From Tupaia tana (taxonomy: Eukaryota > Chordata > Mammalia > Scandentia > Tupaiidae): a stretch of 64,000 bases of DNA. The stretch's first letter is position 1; every line of letters starts with the position of its first letter. The stretch is taken from assembly GCA_026018925.1 (NCBI GenBank), contig JAKSZU010000005.1, forward strand, positions 22,678,779-22,742,778, given 5' to 3'. The notes below the pieces were generated by a model that saw only the letters and a list, made by a program, of their open reading frames with translations, did not search any database and had not been told where the DNA came from. Made by a program: the position numbers and the translations under genes. This document shows, in pieces, positions 11,727 to 21,720 of the stretch.

Positions 11727-12181
11727 AAAAGTCAATAATAAGGAAATGAACAACTCGGTTTTAAAAAATGTCCCAAAGACCTTCACAGACAACCCACCAA
11801 AGTAGATTTACAGATGGCAAATAGACATATGAAAAGATACTCCATATTATATGTCTTTGGGGAAATGCAAATTATAATGACATGAAATGCCACTGCATGT
11901 TTATTAGAATGACCAAAGCCCAGAACACTGACAATAGCAAATGTTAGTGAGAATGTGGATCAACAGGGATTCTCACTCATGGCTGGTGGGAATGCAAAGT
12001 ATTCAGGGACTTTGGAAGACAGTTTGACAGTTCCTCAGAAGATGACACAAATTCTCACCATACTATCAATTGCTCTCCTTAGTATTTACCCAGTGAGTGG
12101 AAAACTTACATCCATTTTATTCATAATTGCCCAAACTTGGAAGCAATCAAGATGTCCTTCTACAGGTGAATGTATAAATAT

Positions 12182-12313
12182 GTGGAATCTTCAAAAAGTT
12201 CATGGAAAATGAAGATAATGAAAAATCTATGCATGGATTTTGAAATTTTTCTGCAACAAAATAAATCTATACTTTAATTCCTATTTTTCCACAAACATTT
12301 TGAAGTCCCCTTA
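12182..12313 (+). mobile_element. Mariner MITE, Hsmar2-like
   Basis: A 132-bp insert in the old L1M 3' region with imperfect inverted ends: left CTTCAAAAAGTTCATGGAAA, right (reverse complement) CTTCAAAATGTTTGTGGAAA. This is the Hsmar2 terminal pattern as I remember it. L1M sequence is continuous when the insert is removed (GTATAAA ... AAACTGTGGTACATTC). There is no transposase coding sequence, so it is a non-autonomous, internally deleted derivative. Confidence 0.7.
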
Positions 12314-12988
12314 TAAACTGTGGTACATTCAGTCAATGGAATATTATTCAGGGATAAAATAAAATGAAGTACAAGGCCATGAAAAGACATGGAGGAACCT
12401 AAAATGCATATTATTAAGTAAAAGAAGGCAATCTGAAAAGGCTACATACTGTATGATCCAACTATATGATATTCTAGAAAAGTCAAAACTATGAAAACAA
12501 TAAAAAGATTAGTGGTTACCTGAGGTTGGGTCAGGGAAGGATGAATAAGTAAAGCCCAGAGGGTTTTTTGGACCATGAAACAGTTCTACACAACACTACA
12601 ATGGTGACTATATGTCACTTTACATTTTCCCAGCCCCACAGAGTACACGACACTGAGAGTGAACCGGAATGTAAACTGCAGACGCGGTAATGACATACCA
12701 GTGAAGGCTCAGTAACCACAGCAAATGCACACTCTGTTGGAGGACTCGGGTAACGGGGAAGCCTATGTATGTATGGGAGCTGGACATACTGTACCTTCCA
12801 CTCAAGTCACTGGGAACCTAAAACTACTCTAAAAAATAAAGTCCATGTTTAAAGGTAGGGTGATGAAAGGAAATATTAGTATGCTTGATAATATGAAAGT
12901 GAATTATTTTTGTTTAATAAATATTGCCATAAACAAAATAAAACTGATGACATTTAAAACTAAAATTACATTTTAAACATTTAAAAAC

Positions 12989-13228
12989 TGAGCCAGCCCA
13001 TGGTGTAGTGCTTAGAGTAGCTGGATCTCACATGGCCAAACATAGGGGTTCAAATCCCAGACCCTGAAGTTTGAGAAACATGCTGAATGCATATGTGCGT
13101 ATGACCAAAATCCCAAAAGAAAGGAGAAATGGAGAGGCAGTGTTTGCAGCGTGACATTCCCCGTGAGTCTGCTTTCTCACACTCTCGCTCTCTAGTGAGT
13201 GCACCTGCCCTCCAGCAAAATTTTTAAA
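12989..13228 (+). mobile_element. tSINE-D, old tRNA-SINE
   Basis: Diverged relative of tSINE-A: head GAGCCAGCCCATGGTGTAGTG, B-box-like GGGTTCAAATCCC, a GAAAGGAGAAATGGAGAGG middle, and an end like GTGAGTGCACCTGCCCTCCAGCAAAA. It lacks the CCTATAG end of the young copies. Confidence 0.7.
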
Positions 13229-13245
13229 ATTTTGAATTAAAACAT

Positions 13246-13482
13246 TGAGGGTGAACCATGGCATAGGAGTAAAACGCAATTGTTCCGTGAGACCATCCCA
13301 CAATGGAATGTTCCAGGTTCACATTCGGAGATCTTCCTGAGTAGACCTTTCTGAGGATGCCAAGCATGCTGGCTGAGGCTGGGGGTGGGGGTGGACCATG
13401 GTGTCAAAATCCTGTTGTGGGTGCTTGCTCTCTCTCTCTCTCTCTTGCTCATGGGAGAAATAAATAAACTTTAACAAAAAAT
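13246..13482 (+). mobile_element. tSINE-B
   Basis: Family B order with a G-rich expansion near 13380-13395, a CT run at 13430-13446 and the end CATGGGAGAAATAAATAAACTTTAAC. Old copy. Confidence 0.75.
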
Positions 13483-14077
13483 TAAAGCATTAAAATATGC
13501 AAAAATTAAAATAGTCTAATATTTATTTTCACCGTTCCAAATACAGTCCTCCCAAATAATAATGTAGTCCCCTCTATTTGCTCAAACACAAACATTTATA
13601 CCCCAAACGAACCATCAACTGGTCCTCCTGTCTCCATAAAGAGGGCAGCTGAGGCAGATTCAGCAGGACTCAGACTCTGTCCACATTGTCCACTGGATGC
13701 CGAAGGAAATGGACCCCTCCCTGCCTGAGCTTCTAGGCTGGTTTTCCCACCCAGTACAGGCCTTTGACAAAGTATTTCCTTTAGCTATGATGGCAGCCAG
13801 GTTTCTGGTCATTTTTATTCTGTAGCTTCTCATCGTAGGCAGCTCGTAACTTCACCTGCTTCCTGCCTGTCTCCATCACTCTGAATTGAACTTCTTAGGA
13901 TGGAAAGGAAGTAGCTAGTCAGAAAGCCCCGGGCTTCCCTTGGAGAGGACACATCATTGGCTGTGGTTGCATTTGACTCTGACAATAAGCAGATCTTGGG
14001 GGACTTTCCTCCTGAATTCTTCATAGCTGGGCTCCATCACACCAGCAGCACAAATGCGATCAGCACATCTTCGTGTT
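13483..14077. other. No recognised feature
   Basis: Unassigned, of moderate GC content. No domain, splice pattern or repeat recognised on either strand. Confidence 0.5.
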
Positions 14078-14088
14078 CAGCCTTCCCT

Positions 14089-14372
14089 ATTTCTTATTCT
14101 TTCTTTCTTTCTTTCTTTCTTTTGGAGAGGTTTTATCTATAGGCCACTTGCACTCACCAGAAAGACAGAGAGAGACAGAGAGACAGAAAGAAAGAAATCA
14201 CCCCCCGGGGGGATGGCCACCCCCAATCCCTTCTCCTCCATTCTCCTCTTGGGATCTTGGGCACGCACACACATGTGCCCGGCGTGAGTTTAAGCCACCG
14301 AGTCTGGGACTCGAACCACGGTCAACCACATGGGAGTCCAGTGACATAGCCATTATGCCAACTGCTGGTCCC
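14089..14372 (-). mobile_element. tSINE-A
   Basis: The poly(T) side carries a TTTC microsatellite (14097-14122), which is the element's expanded tail. Target duplication CAGCCTTCCCT at 14078-14088 and 14373-14383 is perfect. Contains the palindrome CCCCCCGGGGGG. Confidence 0.92.
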
Positions 14373-14807
14373 CAGCCTTCCCTGTTTCATCAAAGCTCCT
14401 TGCTACCACTCATCATAGGCCCATGGGCCCAGCTCTCATTTCAGATATTCCTTCTGGTTGCCACCAAGGTCATTCCTCTTGCGCACCTCCTGTGGGACTG
14501 TCCTCCTTCAGCAGCGCTGAAAGCCATGACTCCAGGGTGCCTCCCAGGCCCTGCATCGGAAAATACATGGCCCGAAATCTGCAGCCAGCTATGGCAAAGG
14601 TGCTCTGCACAACCGGAAACTTTTGCTCCACCAAATCATTATTTCTGTAATCATTAGACCCTTTCCCATTCTTTGCTCAGTTTACAACAAAGTCACAAGT
14701 GAATGGTTTCTGCACATCATGTCTTTATTCTCCTTGGTCTCAGGAAGGCAGAATATATTCCTGGATAAGTTTCTTTAATTTTGCCACTGGCCATTCTTGG
14801 CTCTGTG

Positions 14808-15325
14808 TACCCCTTTCAATAATCTATCGCTGCATAAAGAAATCACCACAAAACACAGTGGCTTAAAACGACATGTTACCATTTCTCATGGTTCTGCAGT
14901 CTGACTGAGCAGTCCTTGTGCTGCACTCACCAGGGGTTGCTCACACAGTTGCACCATCTGGGGGCTGCTAGTCTAGGAGGCCCTAGTCTGGCACGTCTAA
15001 ACGTTGGGTGTAGACTGTCCACTGCACTGCCTCAGTTTGGCCCCCCAAGGTCTCTCTCCCCCCATGTGCTGCTTCATACTCCAGGGCCTCTCCATGTGGC
15101 CTCTCCCAGCAGCAAGACAGCTTGGAGCTCCTTACAACATGGCACCTGGGTTCCAAGAGCATGAAAGTGAAGGCTCTCCCATGACCTAGTACAATGGCAC
15201 TTCTGCCACATTCTATTGTCCAAGCGAGTCATGAGGTGAGTGTAGATTCAAGAGGAGGAGAAATAGCCTCTTCCTCTCAGTGGAAAGTGTGGTGAAGGAT
15301 CTGTGGCCATCTGTAATCTACCACA
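14808..15325 (-). mobile_element. MLT1-type LTR (ERVL-MaLR)
   Basis: Antisense to the MLT1 consensus as I recall it: ATCTATCGCTGCATAA and GTGGCTTAAAAC at the left (LTR 3' end), CATTCTATTGTCCAAGC and GTGGCCATCTGTAATCTACCACA at the right (LTR 5' end). A solo, ancient LTR with no internal region. Confidence 0.7.
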
Positions 15326-15760
15326 GTGCACCCCAGTTCTGTCCTCAAACTTGCAACCCCAAATTGAAGGGCAAAGGCTCTCCTTTCTAGCATTGTGACC
15401 AGACACTCCTTACTTCTTCATATACTTCTGTTCAGGTTGGTGGCAGTTTTTAGGAATGCTGAGTGAAAGTCACTAAACAGGTGACCCCAGAACAAAAGCA
15501 TGTCAGCTACTACTGAACACACAACTTAGAGACACAACCAACCTCAGACTTAGAGGTGGGTTCCACCTGATTTTTCGGGTGACTGACAGTCCTACCTGCC
15601 TTAAGCACTGGGTTCATCTCCAGGTCAAACAGCCTTTGGGTTGAGAATCACTGACTTAGTGTTTGTTACAGGTGTCCCAACTGGTGACATAGTCAAACTT
15701 TGCTAGGGACAATTTCTTGTAGACGATTAGTTGCCTCCTTTCATTTTAGGGAAGGCCTCA
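15326..15760. other. No firm feature
   Basis: Unassigned. A short TTGAGAATCACTGAC near 15640 resembles a MER5-type end but is too short to call. Confidence 0.5.
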
Positions 15761-15856
15761 TGATGGTTCATTTAATGTGTCACCTCGGCCAGGCGAACGT
15801 TAGTCACATACCAGTCTGTATGTTGCTGCAAAGGCATTTTGTGGATGTGATTAACT

Positions 15857-16108
15857 TTTTTCTTTAGGTTTCTGCCATAAGGGCATATGTGCTCGCCAGA
15901 GACAGAGAGAGAGACAGAAAGTGATAAATCACTGCCTGGAGGAGATGGCCACACCACAATCCCTTCTCCTCCATTCTCCTCTTGGGATTTTGGGCATGCA
16001 GGCACATGTGCCCGGTATGATCCTCAAGCCACCAGGTCCGGGACTTGAACCATGTTGAGCATGTGAGAAACCAGTGCCTTAACCACCACCTCACCTGCTG
16101 GCCCCATA
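15857..16108 (-). mobile_element. tSINE-A inserted in the MLT2 LTR
   Basis: Antisense copy with GCATATGTGCTCGCCAGAGAC at the left and the head CACCTGCTGGCCCC at the right. Target GATGTGATTAACT is present before it (15844-15856) and after it (16109-16121). Confidence 0.9.
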
Positions 16109-16121
16109 GATGTGATTAACT

Positions 16122-16312
16122 GTTTTTTTTTATATAATTATTTATTTTATTTTATTTATTCATTTTTTTAAAATTTGACCAGAGAGAGACAGAGGGTGAG
16201 AGTGTGAGAGAGAGGAAGTGAGAAAGCAAGCCACCAGATTCAGGACTTGAACCCTGGTTGGCTATGTGGGAGTGTCCAGAGCCTTAACCACCATGCCACC
16301 TGCTGGTCCCCA
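16122..16312 (-). mobile_element. tSINE-A short form, second insertion at the same target
   Basis: Short form: tRNA head joined directly to a CTTGCTTTCTCACTTCC / CT-rich / GGTCAAATTTTAAA end, lacking the middle part and the CCTATAG end. It lies between the second and third copies of the same target word (16109-16121 and 16313-16324). Confidence 0.88.
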
Positions 16313-16630
16313 ATGTGATTAACTTTTAAATCAAAGATTTTAGGTAAAGAAGATGACCCTCCATAGTGTGGGTGGTCTCATCCAATCAGTGGAAGGTCTT
16401 AACAGAAGAAAAGGCAAGTCCCTCGAGGAAGAAGGGATTCTGCGTCCAGTCTGCTTTCTGACTTGAGCTGCAGCATCCACTCGTGCCCGGTCTCTAGTAT
16501 GCCCTGCAGATTTTGGACTTGCCAGACCCAGTTTCTTAAAATAAATCTCTCTCTCTCCACACACACATCCTGACTATGCAGAATGTTTCATGTTGGTGAT
16601 CCTGATCTCTGGTGAACCCTGACTAGTGCA

Positions 16631-16910
16631 GGCTCTGCGGTGCCAGCCCAGGTTGGAGAGCTGGGCAGGGGCTCATGGAGCTCAGGTTGAAGACCAGACT
16701 CCCAGGTTGTCCTCCCCAAGCTCTCCTTTCTCCGAGGCAGGAGCAGGAAACAGCACCGTCTGGGCAAGGAGCTGCAGAAAACTGAAAGGAGAGTCTGCAC
16801 CCATTGAGACCCCAGCATTCCAGTGCTCCTGCCTCCACCTCTCAGCCAACATGCCAGTGGATCTATTCAGGACGCACAGAAGAAAAGTGTGTGTCGGGAA
16901 AACATTGTTT
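16631..16910. other. No recognised feature
   Basis: GC-rich unassigned DNA; overlapping frames on both strands, none with recognisable content. Confidence 0.5.
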
Positions 16911-16925
16911 GAAAATCCTGTCCTA

Positions 16926-17195
16926 GGGAACCAGCAGTTAGCGTAATGGCTATGTCGCTGGACTCCCACGTAGTCGACCGCGGTTCGCATCCCGGACCCG
17001 GTGGCTTAAAACTCATGCCGGGAGCGTCTGCGTGCGTGCCCAGGATCCCAAGAGGAGAATGGAGGAGAAGAGATTGCGGCGTGACCATCCCCCCTGGGGG
17101 GTGATTTCTCGCTTTCTGTCTCTATGTCTCTCTCTCTGTCTGGCGAGCGCACGCGCCCTATAGCAAAAAACCTCTCCAAAAAAAAAATAGAAAAA
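16926..17195 (+). mobile_element. tSINE-A, young copy
   Basis: Near-consensus. Perfect 15-bp target duplication GAAAATCCTGTCCTA at 16911-16925 and 17196-17210. Confidence 0.95.
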
Positions 17196-17400
17196 GAAAA
17201 TCCTGTCCTAATTCTTTTTTTAGTATAAAATTTATTTACTCATCACTAACTGCCAAGACCTGTTCTGCAACACCACAGTATCAGTGAGTTGTACTGCAAG
17301 AGCAGTTACTAACAAAACCCCAATCTCAGAAGACAATAACCAAAAACATTTCTCTCTCATGGCCAAATGCCTTCCCTCATGGCCAGCTTCTTCTTCTTTC

Positions 17401-17673
17401 TTTTTTTTTTTTTTTTTTTTTTGAAGAGGTTTTTTGCTATAGGGCGCATGCGCTCACCAGACAGACAGAGAGAGACAGAGAGATAGAAAGTGAGAAATCA
17501 CCCCCCGGGGGGATGGTCACGCCGCAATCCCTTCTCCTCCATTCTCTTCTCAGATCTTGGGCACGCACGCACATGCGGCCGGCGTGAGTTTTAAGCCACC
17601 GGGTCTGGGACGCGAGCCGCGGTCGACTACATGGGAGTCCAGCGACATAGCCATTATGCTAACTGCTGGTCCC
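17401..17673 (-). mobile_element. tSINE-A, young copy
   Basis: Near-consensus antisense copy with a 22-base T tract. CTTCTTTC followed by T-rich sequence lies on both sides; it appears to have used the T-rich end of the neighbouring tSINE-B as target. Confidence 0.9.
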
Positions 17674-17696
17674 CTTCTTTCTTTTTTTCTTTTCTT

Positions 17697-17890
17697 CAGT
17701 TTATTTATTTGTTCCATGAGAGAGAGTGAGACAAAGAGGCAGCACCCAAAGGATCCTCATGCAGCAATCCACCCCATCACAGCTGGCCCAGATCTCGCAC
17801 AAGTCTGCTGCACTAAAGGAGGTCCCTGGGCATGAACTCAGGACCTTTCCTGTGTGAGTTCAGTTGCATTACCATCGTACCAGTATCTGA
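17697..17890 (-). mobile_element. tSINE-B
   Basis: TTTATTTATTTGTTCCATGAGAG at the left is the complement of the family B end; the head is near 17860-17890. Old copy. Confidence 0.75.
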
Positions 17891-18554
17891 CCCACAGCCA
17901 ATGGTTCTTCACTTAGAAATACCCCCAGCACTGGTAACTACTTTTCACACCTGGTGGGCTCTCTTGGTCACGGGTACAGTTTGGCTTCATTTTGTTACTG
18001 GAAGCCCCATGCATGTTCGGTATGGTTACAGCTCCCCTCATCAGCCATGCTCAGCAGCACCACATGAAGCCATGGGCAAAAGCACAACCAGACCTCCAAA
18101 CGAGGCCAGACATGTGATCTTTCCTTTCACTGCCCAGTGCAATCATGCGTTCAGTATTCCGTGCTGGTTGCTACCCCCCATGAATTCCCAGGGCAATAGT
18201 AGCAGCTTCTCTGCTGGGTTTGTAGTGATTACTGCAATTACTATTAATAATAGCCTGTACATCTGAATACCATCATTATGACCATCCAATCTGCTGTGCC
18301 GGGTGTACAGCTGCAGAATTGTGTGTCTGTGCACACACGTGTGTCCACACAACAGCATGTGCATGCAGCCAGCCTGTGGTCAACTGTAAAAGGGTTGTGC
18401 CTGCCACTGCCTGAACATCCCTTTTGAAAGTCCTTCCCATTGGTAATTTCCTGTACTCCAGGCCTTCCCTGATGTCCTGGTAGTGGGGTCTGTCCTCTGG
18501 ATTTAGGGGAAGACAACCTTCACTACTACCACCTTTGAGTGGACGTGTATTAGA
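17891..18554. other. No recognised feature
   Basis: Unassigned; a short CA/TG-alternating patch near 18320-18365 is not long enough to count as a microsatellite. Confidence 0.5.
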
Positions 18555-18725
18555 GTAAGATCTTTCTACACGTAGTCTCCTACTTCATTCTCATGCTAGC
18601 CTGTTGAGAGGGATATTTCTTTTCCCCTTTACAAAAGGGAAAACCTCAGTTGGTAATGGTAATCTGCTTGCCCAGAGCTAAACGTGAGTTAGAGCAGTTC
18701 TCAGTACTCTCTTTGGCCTCAGAAA
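18555..18725 (+). repeat. MIR SINE
   Basis: Matches the MIR order: CTCCTACTTCATTCTCATGC, then GTTGAGAGGGATATT, a TTTACAAAAGGGAAAA block, and GCTTGCCCAGAGCTAA. Diverged, as expected for its age. Confidence 0.65.
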
Positions 18726-19054
18726 ATAGAACTCTTTTCATCAACGTTAGTATAGTTTCATTTCTATAATTAAAAATGTTCAATTTAATAGTTGAAGTTC
18801 CAAATTCATTTCAAGCAAAATGAATTTTTTATTTTCTCCATACAGATCTGGTCTCTAAATAACCACTTTACACTGAAAGGAACCAGGATCCATGGAGAAG
18901 TGCCTGATGCCAGATTTGGGCAGTAACTGTACAAGATGAGCTTAAGACATCCTGAGATTGAAAGCAAGGAAACTGTAGACCACAGAATATTTTCAAAACA
19001 ACACAGAACCCAGCTTGCCAAAGGTGAGACGATCTGAACATCTTAAAAAGAAGG
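18726..19054. other. No recognised feature
   Basis: Unassigned, AT-rich on the left. Confidence 0.5.
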
Positions 19055-19245
19055 CTGGGGCTGGACGTGGTGCAGCAATAGCACAATACTCCTCAAGGCT
19101 GACCACATGGCAGGGTCCGAGTTTGAGTCCAGAGGCTTCCCTGAGCAGGTGTGTGTGTGCCCATGACCCAGGGCTGGCTGGAGATGTGGGTAGATCACAG
19201 CATGGGAAACCTACTAGGAGTGCCTCCATTCCTAACCTTGCGTTG

Positions 19246-19301
<56 letters not shown>
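19055..19301 (+). mobile_element. tSINE-B with expanded GA tract
   Basis: Head GGGGCTGGACGTGGTGCAGC, CCCATGACCCAGGGCTGGCTG middle, and a GA dinucleotide run of about 28 units (19246-19301) where other copies have a CT-rich block. The strand composition of this tract is reversed relative to other copies, so it is probably a secondary microsatellite expansion. Confidence 0.75.
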
Positions 19302-19305
<4 letters not shown>

Positions 19306-19739
19306 GGAAATCAAATAAGTAAACCCACAGGGGCTCATAATACTACTAAATAATAATAATAATCATTAAAAAAATAGACTTACTGGCTACTTTTGAAAGT
19401 TGCTAGGACATCTACATATTATTCTGTAAATGGCACACAACAGCAATGGATGTAGCTTCTTTTTGCTTTTTCTACCTAGGATTTTTAGAGTAACTATTCA
19501 ATGGAGAAAAATTCTTCTTGATGAAAGAATGCAGCTAACTAATAGCAAAATAATTATAGTGCTAGAAAAAATCACAATTTTGCAGCCCCCTGAGGAAATG
19601 GTGGAGCTTTACAGCAATCATCAAAGGCTGTTACAAACCATCAGGAGAAAAGTGAGAAGTTAAGAAGCCTATCACGTTAGTGGAGGGCAAGCGTCCTGTT
19701 CACATTCTGATTTGAATAAATCAATCAAAAAATTCATTT

Positions 19740-20350
19740 TTAAATCACTGGAGAAAATTTAACATGGACTGCCTATTAGAGAACAGATATTATGGGGGTA
19801 GTATTAGTTGTGTTGGGTGTGACAATAGTATTGTGGTTGTTTTTTATGAAAAATAAAAGTCCTTCTTTGTTGGAAACAGACTGCAGCAGATACTTATAAA
19901 GTGACATGATGTCTGGAATTTACTTTAAAATACTCCAGGAAAAAATAGTATTGAGGAAGAACAGATAAAACATATAAGGCATAGGACCAGCAGATGGCGT
20001 AATGGTTACGTCGTTGGATTCCCAAGTGGTTGACCATGGTTCAAGTCCCGGACCTGGCAACATAAAACTCATGCCGGGTGTATATGCATGCATGCCCAAG
20101 ATCCTAAGAGGAGAATGAAGGAGAAATGACTGGAGTGTGACCATCCTCCCTGGGGGAGTGATTTCTTGCTTTCTGTCTTTGTCTCTCCAGCGCCCTATAG
20201 CAACAATCTCACTCAAAAAAAATTAAAAAAACATAAAAGACAGAGATTTGATAATTGTTCAAAGTAGGGACTGAGTGAGTGGGGGAGGCTCATTACCCTG
20301 TACTTTCTGATTTTGTGCATATGTAAAGTTTTTCATAATTTTTAAAAATG
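19740..20350 (+). mobile_element. L1M 3' UTR fragment, split by a SINE
   Basis: Ancient L1 3' UTR: ATAGTATTGTGGTTG, GACATGATGTCTGGAATTTACT, then after the SINE TGGGGGAGGCTCATTACCCTGTACT and GTAAAGTTTTTCATAATTTTTA. This order is typical of L1M 3' ends. Confidence 0.7.
19985..20228 (+). mobile_element. tSINE-A
   Basis: Inserted in the L1M tail; imperfect flanking words AACATATAAGGCATAG and AACATAAAAGACAG suggest the target duplication. Confidence 0.88.
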
Positions 20351-20518
20351 TGCTAGAGAGTGTGTGTGCTTGCTAGAGAGAGAGAGAGAAAGAGAGAGCG
20401 AAGTGAGAAAGCTCCTTCCCATGAGGGATGGTGACACAATCCCTTCCTCCATTCTCTTTTCAGAATGTTGAGCTCACACACGTGCGTGTGCACGCACACA
20501 CACACATGCACACACACC
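20351..20518 (-). mobile_element. tSINE-A, partial
   Basis: Antisense 3' half only: CT/GA-rich block, CCCATGAGGGATGGTGACACAATCCC, CCATTCTCTTTTCAG, then a CA-rich stretch. The head is missing; sequence changes at the LTR boundary (20525). Confidence 0.7.
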
Positions 20519-20524
20519 CTCTGC

Positions 20525-21714
20525 TGGAGGAGTCCAACCCAGTGGGGCTCCAGGACCCGTCTGAGCCCTTTGATCTTTGAGCATCGCTTCCGGTTGGTTC
20601 AGTATGCTGGCAAGGCCACTACTGTACGCCCCCCGACCCTGGAACAAGCTTGGATCAATTAGCATATTGGCAAGGCCGTTTGCTATCCGCTCCGGGACTA
20701 TAGTAGCCTTGCTGGGAAGTGACCCCCCTCTGACTCCCCGATATACTACTATAAAAGAATTACAAAGCTCCCTCATACATCTTAAGTGTGTGGTAAGATT
20801 TCCCAAAAGTTCCCCGGCCACTCCCCTTTACCCTGACCACCTACTGTTAATTACAATGCTTCATCCTGCGATCATAATGGAGGGTGTGCTGAAGTTCCAT
20901 CTAGGCAGAAGTCATCTTGACCTTTGTAAGGCCCTTCAAGACACATTTAATATAAATAATCTTTTTACATACAATAGGACTAGGCTGAAACTGGCCCAGG
21001 ACACTCTCGTCCCATGGTAACTAAAGTTCTAACAAAATACACAACAGTGGTGCCATGGGCTACACAAGTGAATCCACAACACCATAAGCCCATTCTAAAG
21101 TTTTTCATTAACTTATTAGTCACTTTATCACCAGTTGAAAAGGCTGTCCCCACCCTCAACAAGTGAACAGTAACTTCACCCCTTCAGGATAGGCAAATAT
21201 ATTAGGATTCCTTAAGTTTTAGATCCCTATAGAATTATATAAGTATCATTCTTTATGAAAATCCATAAGAACTAATGTCTATGCTTGAGATTTTCTTTTA
21301 GTAATCATAAGAAGCCTGCTACTGAACATCGGCTGATAATTAACTCTACCTGCTGGAATTGTTTCCTGAAACCGCACCGCTTGAAGTTACCAGAAACCTG
21401 CTTTCATCAATCAAACAATTGTTGAACTGTATTGATGATTAATAGACCTGCCCTTAATCAAACCCTGAATGGTCTCTATTGTTAAAACTTTATGAATTGA
21501 TAATTAGAACACGTAGCCCCTCTCCCATTTACTTGCATGTATCACATTTTCAATAAAAAGGCATGATGATTCCTAACAGTTGTCACTCCTCAGAGAGCGA
21601 TCTCTGGGAAGTGTCCGGCTGAGGACGTGCATGAAAAGACACTGAGACCTCAGTCTTCCTTTCCTTCGCTCCTCCGTCGAGTCAACCCACCCCCGCTGAG
21701 GCTGGTCCCCGGCA
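20525..21714 (+). mobile_element. Candidate class II (ERV-K-like) solo LTR
   Basis: A 1,190-bp block starting TGGAGGAGTCC and ending GGTCCCCGGCA, flanked by the 6-bp word CTCTGC at 20519-20524 and 21715-21720; betaretrovirus-like ERVs make 6-bp duplications and have GC-rich TG...CA ends. Inside, a roughly 60-bp imperfect tandem duplication (word pairs AGTATGCTGGCAAGGCC at 20601 and AGCATATTGGCAAGGCC at 20661) looks like U3 enhancer repeats, and AATAAA lies at 21552-21557, about 160 bp before the end, as in a U3/R region. No gag, pro, pol or env is attached. The terminal inverted repeat is weak and the flanking word is short, so the boundaries are tentative. A 147-codon frame at 20577-21020 has no recognised content. 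Confidence 0.55.
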
Positions 21715-21720
21715 CTCTGC

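Larger units (their letters stand above)
3870..12842 (+). mobile_element. Old L1M copy, interrupted three times
   Basis: An ancient, non-coding L1 of L1M type. Its reverse-transcriptase region is seen at about 3886-3973, stops at the L1-A insertion, resumes at 10029 with the next codons of the same region, stops again at a SINE (10066), then runs through ORF2 and a 3' UTR ending in AACCTAAAACTACTCTAAAAAATAAAG near 12838. A second SINE (11461), a GT/TA microsatellite (11059) and a mariner MITE (12182) also interrupt it. All frames are destroyed. The continuity across each insertion is what establishes the nesting. Confidence 0.85.
15761..16630 (+). mobile_element. MLT2-type ERVL solo LTR, split by two SINEs
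   Basis: Begins TGATGGTTCATTTAATGTGTCA and ends GAACCCTGACTAGTGCA, with internal MLT2 hallmarks: GATGTGATTAAC, CCTCCATAGTGTGGGTGG, TCATCCAATCAG, TGCAGATTTTGGACTTGCCAG and an AAATAAATCTCTCTC polyadenylation region. Removing the two SINEs restores a continuous LTR. Flanking 5-bp duplications are no longer recognisable. Confidence 0.8.

Noticed and set aside
20577-21020. 147-codon frame as a retroviral gene
   Set aside because: It lies within the presumed U3 of the candidate LTR and overlaps a minus-strand frame of similar length; no retroviral motif is visible.
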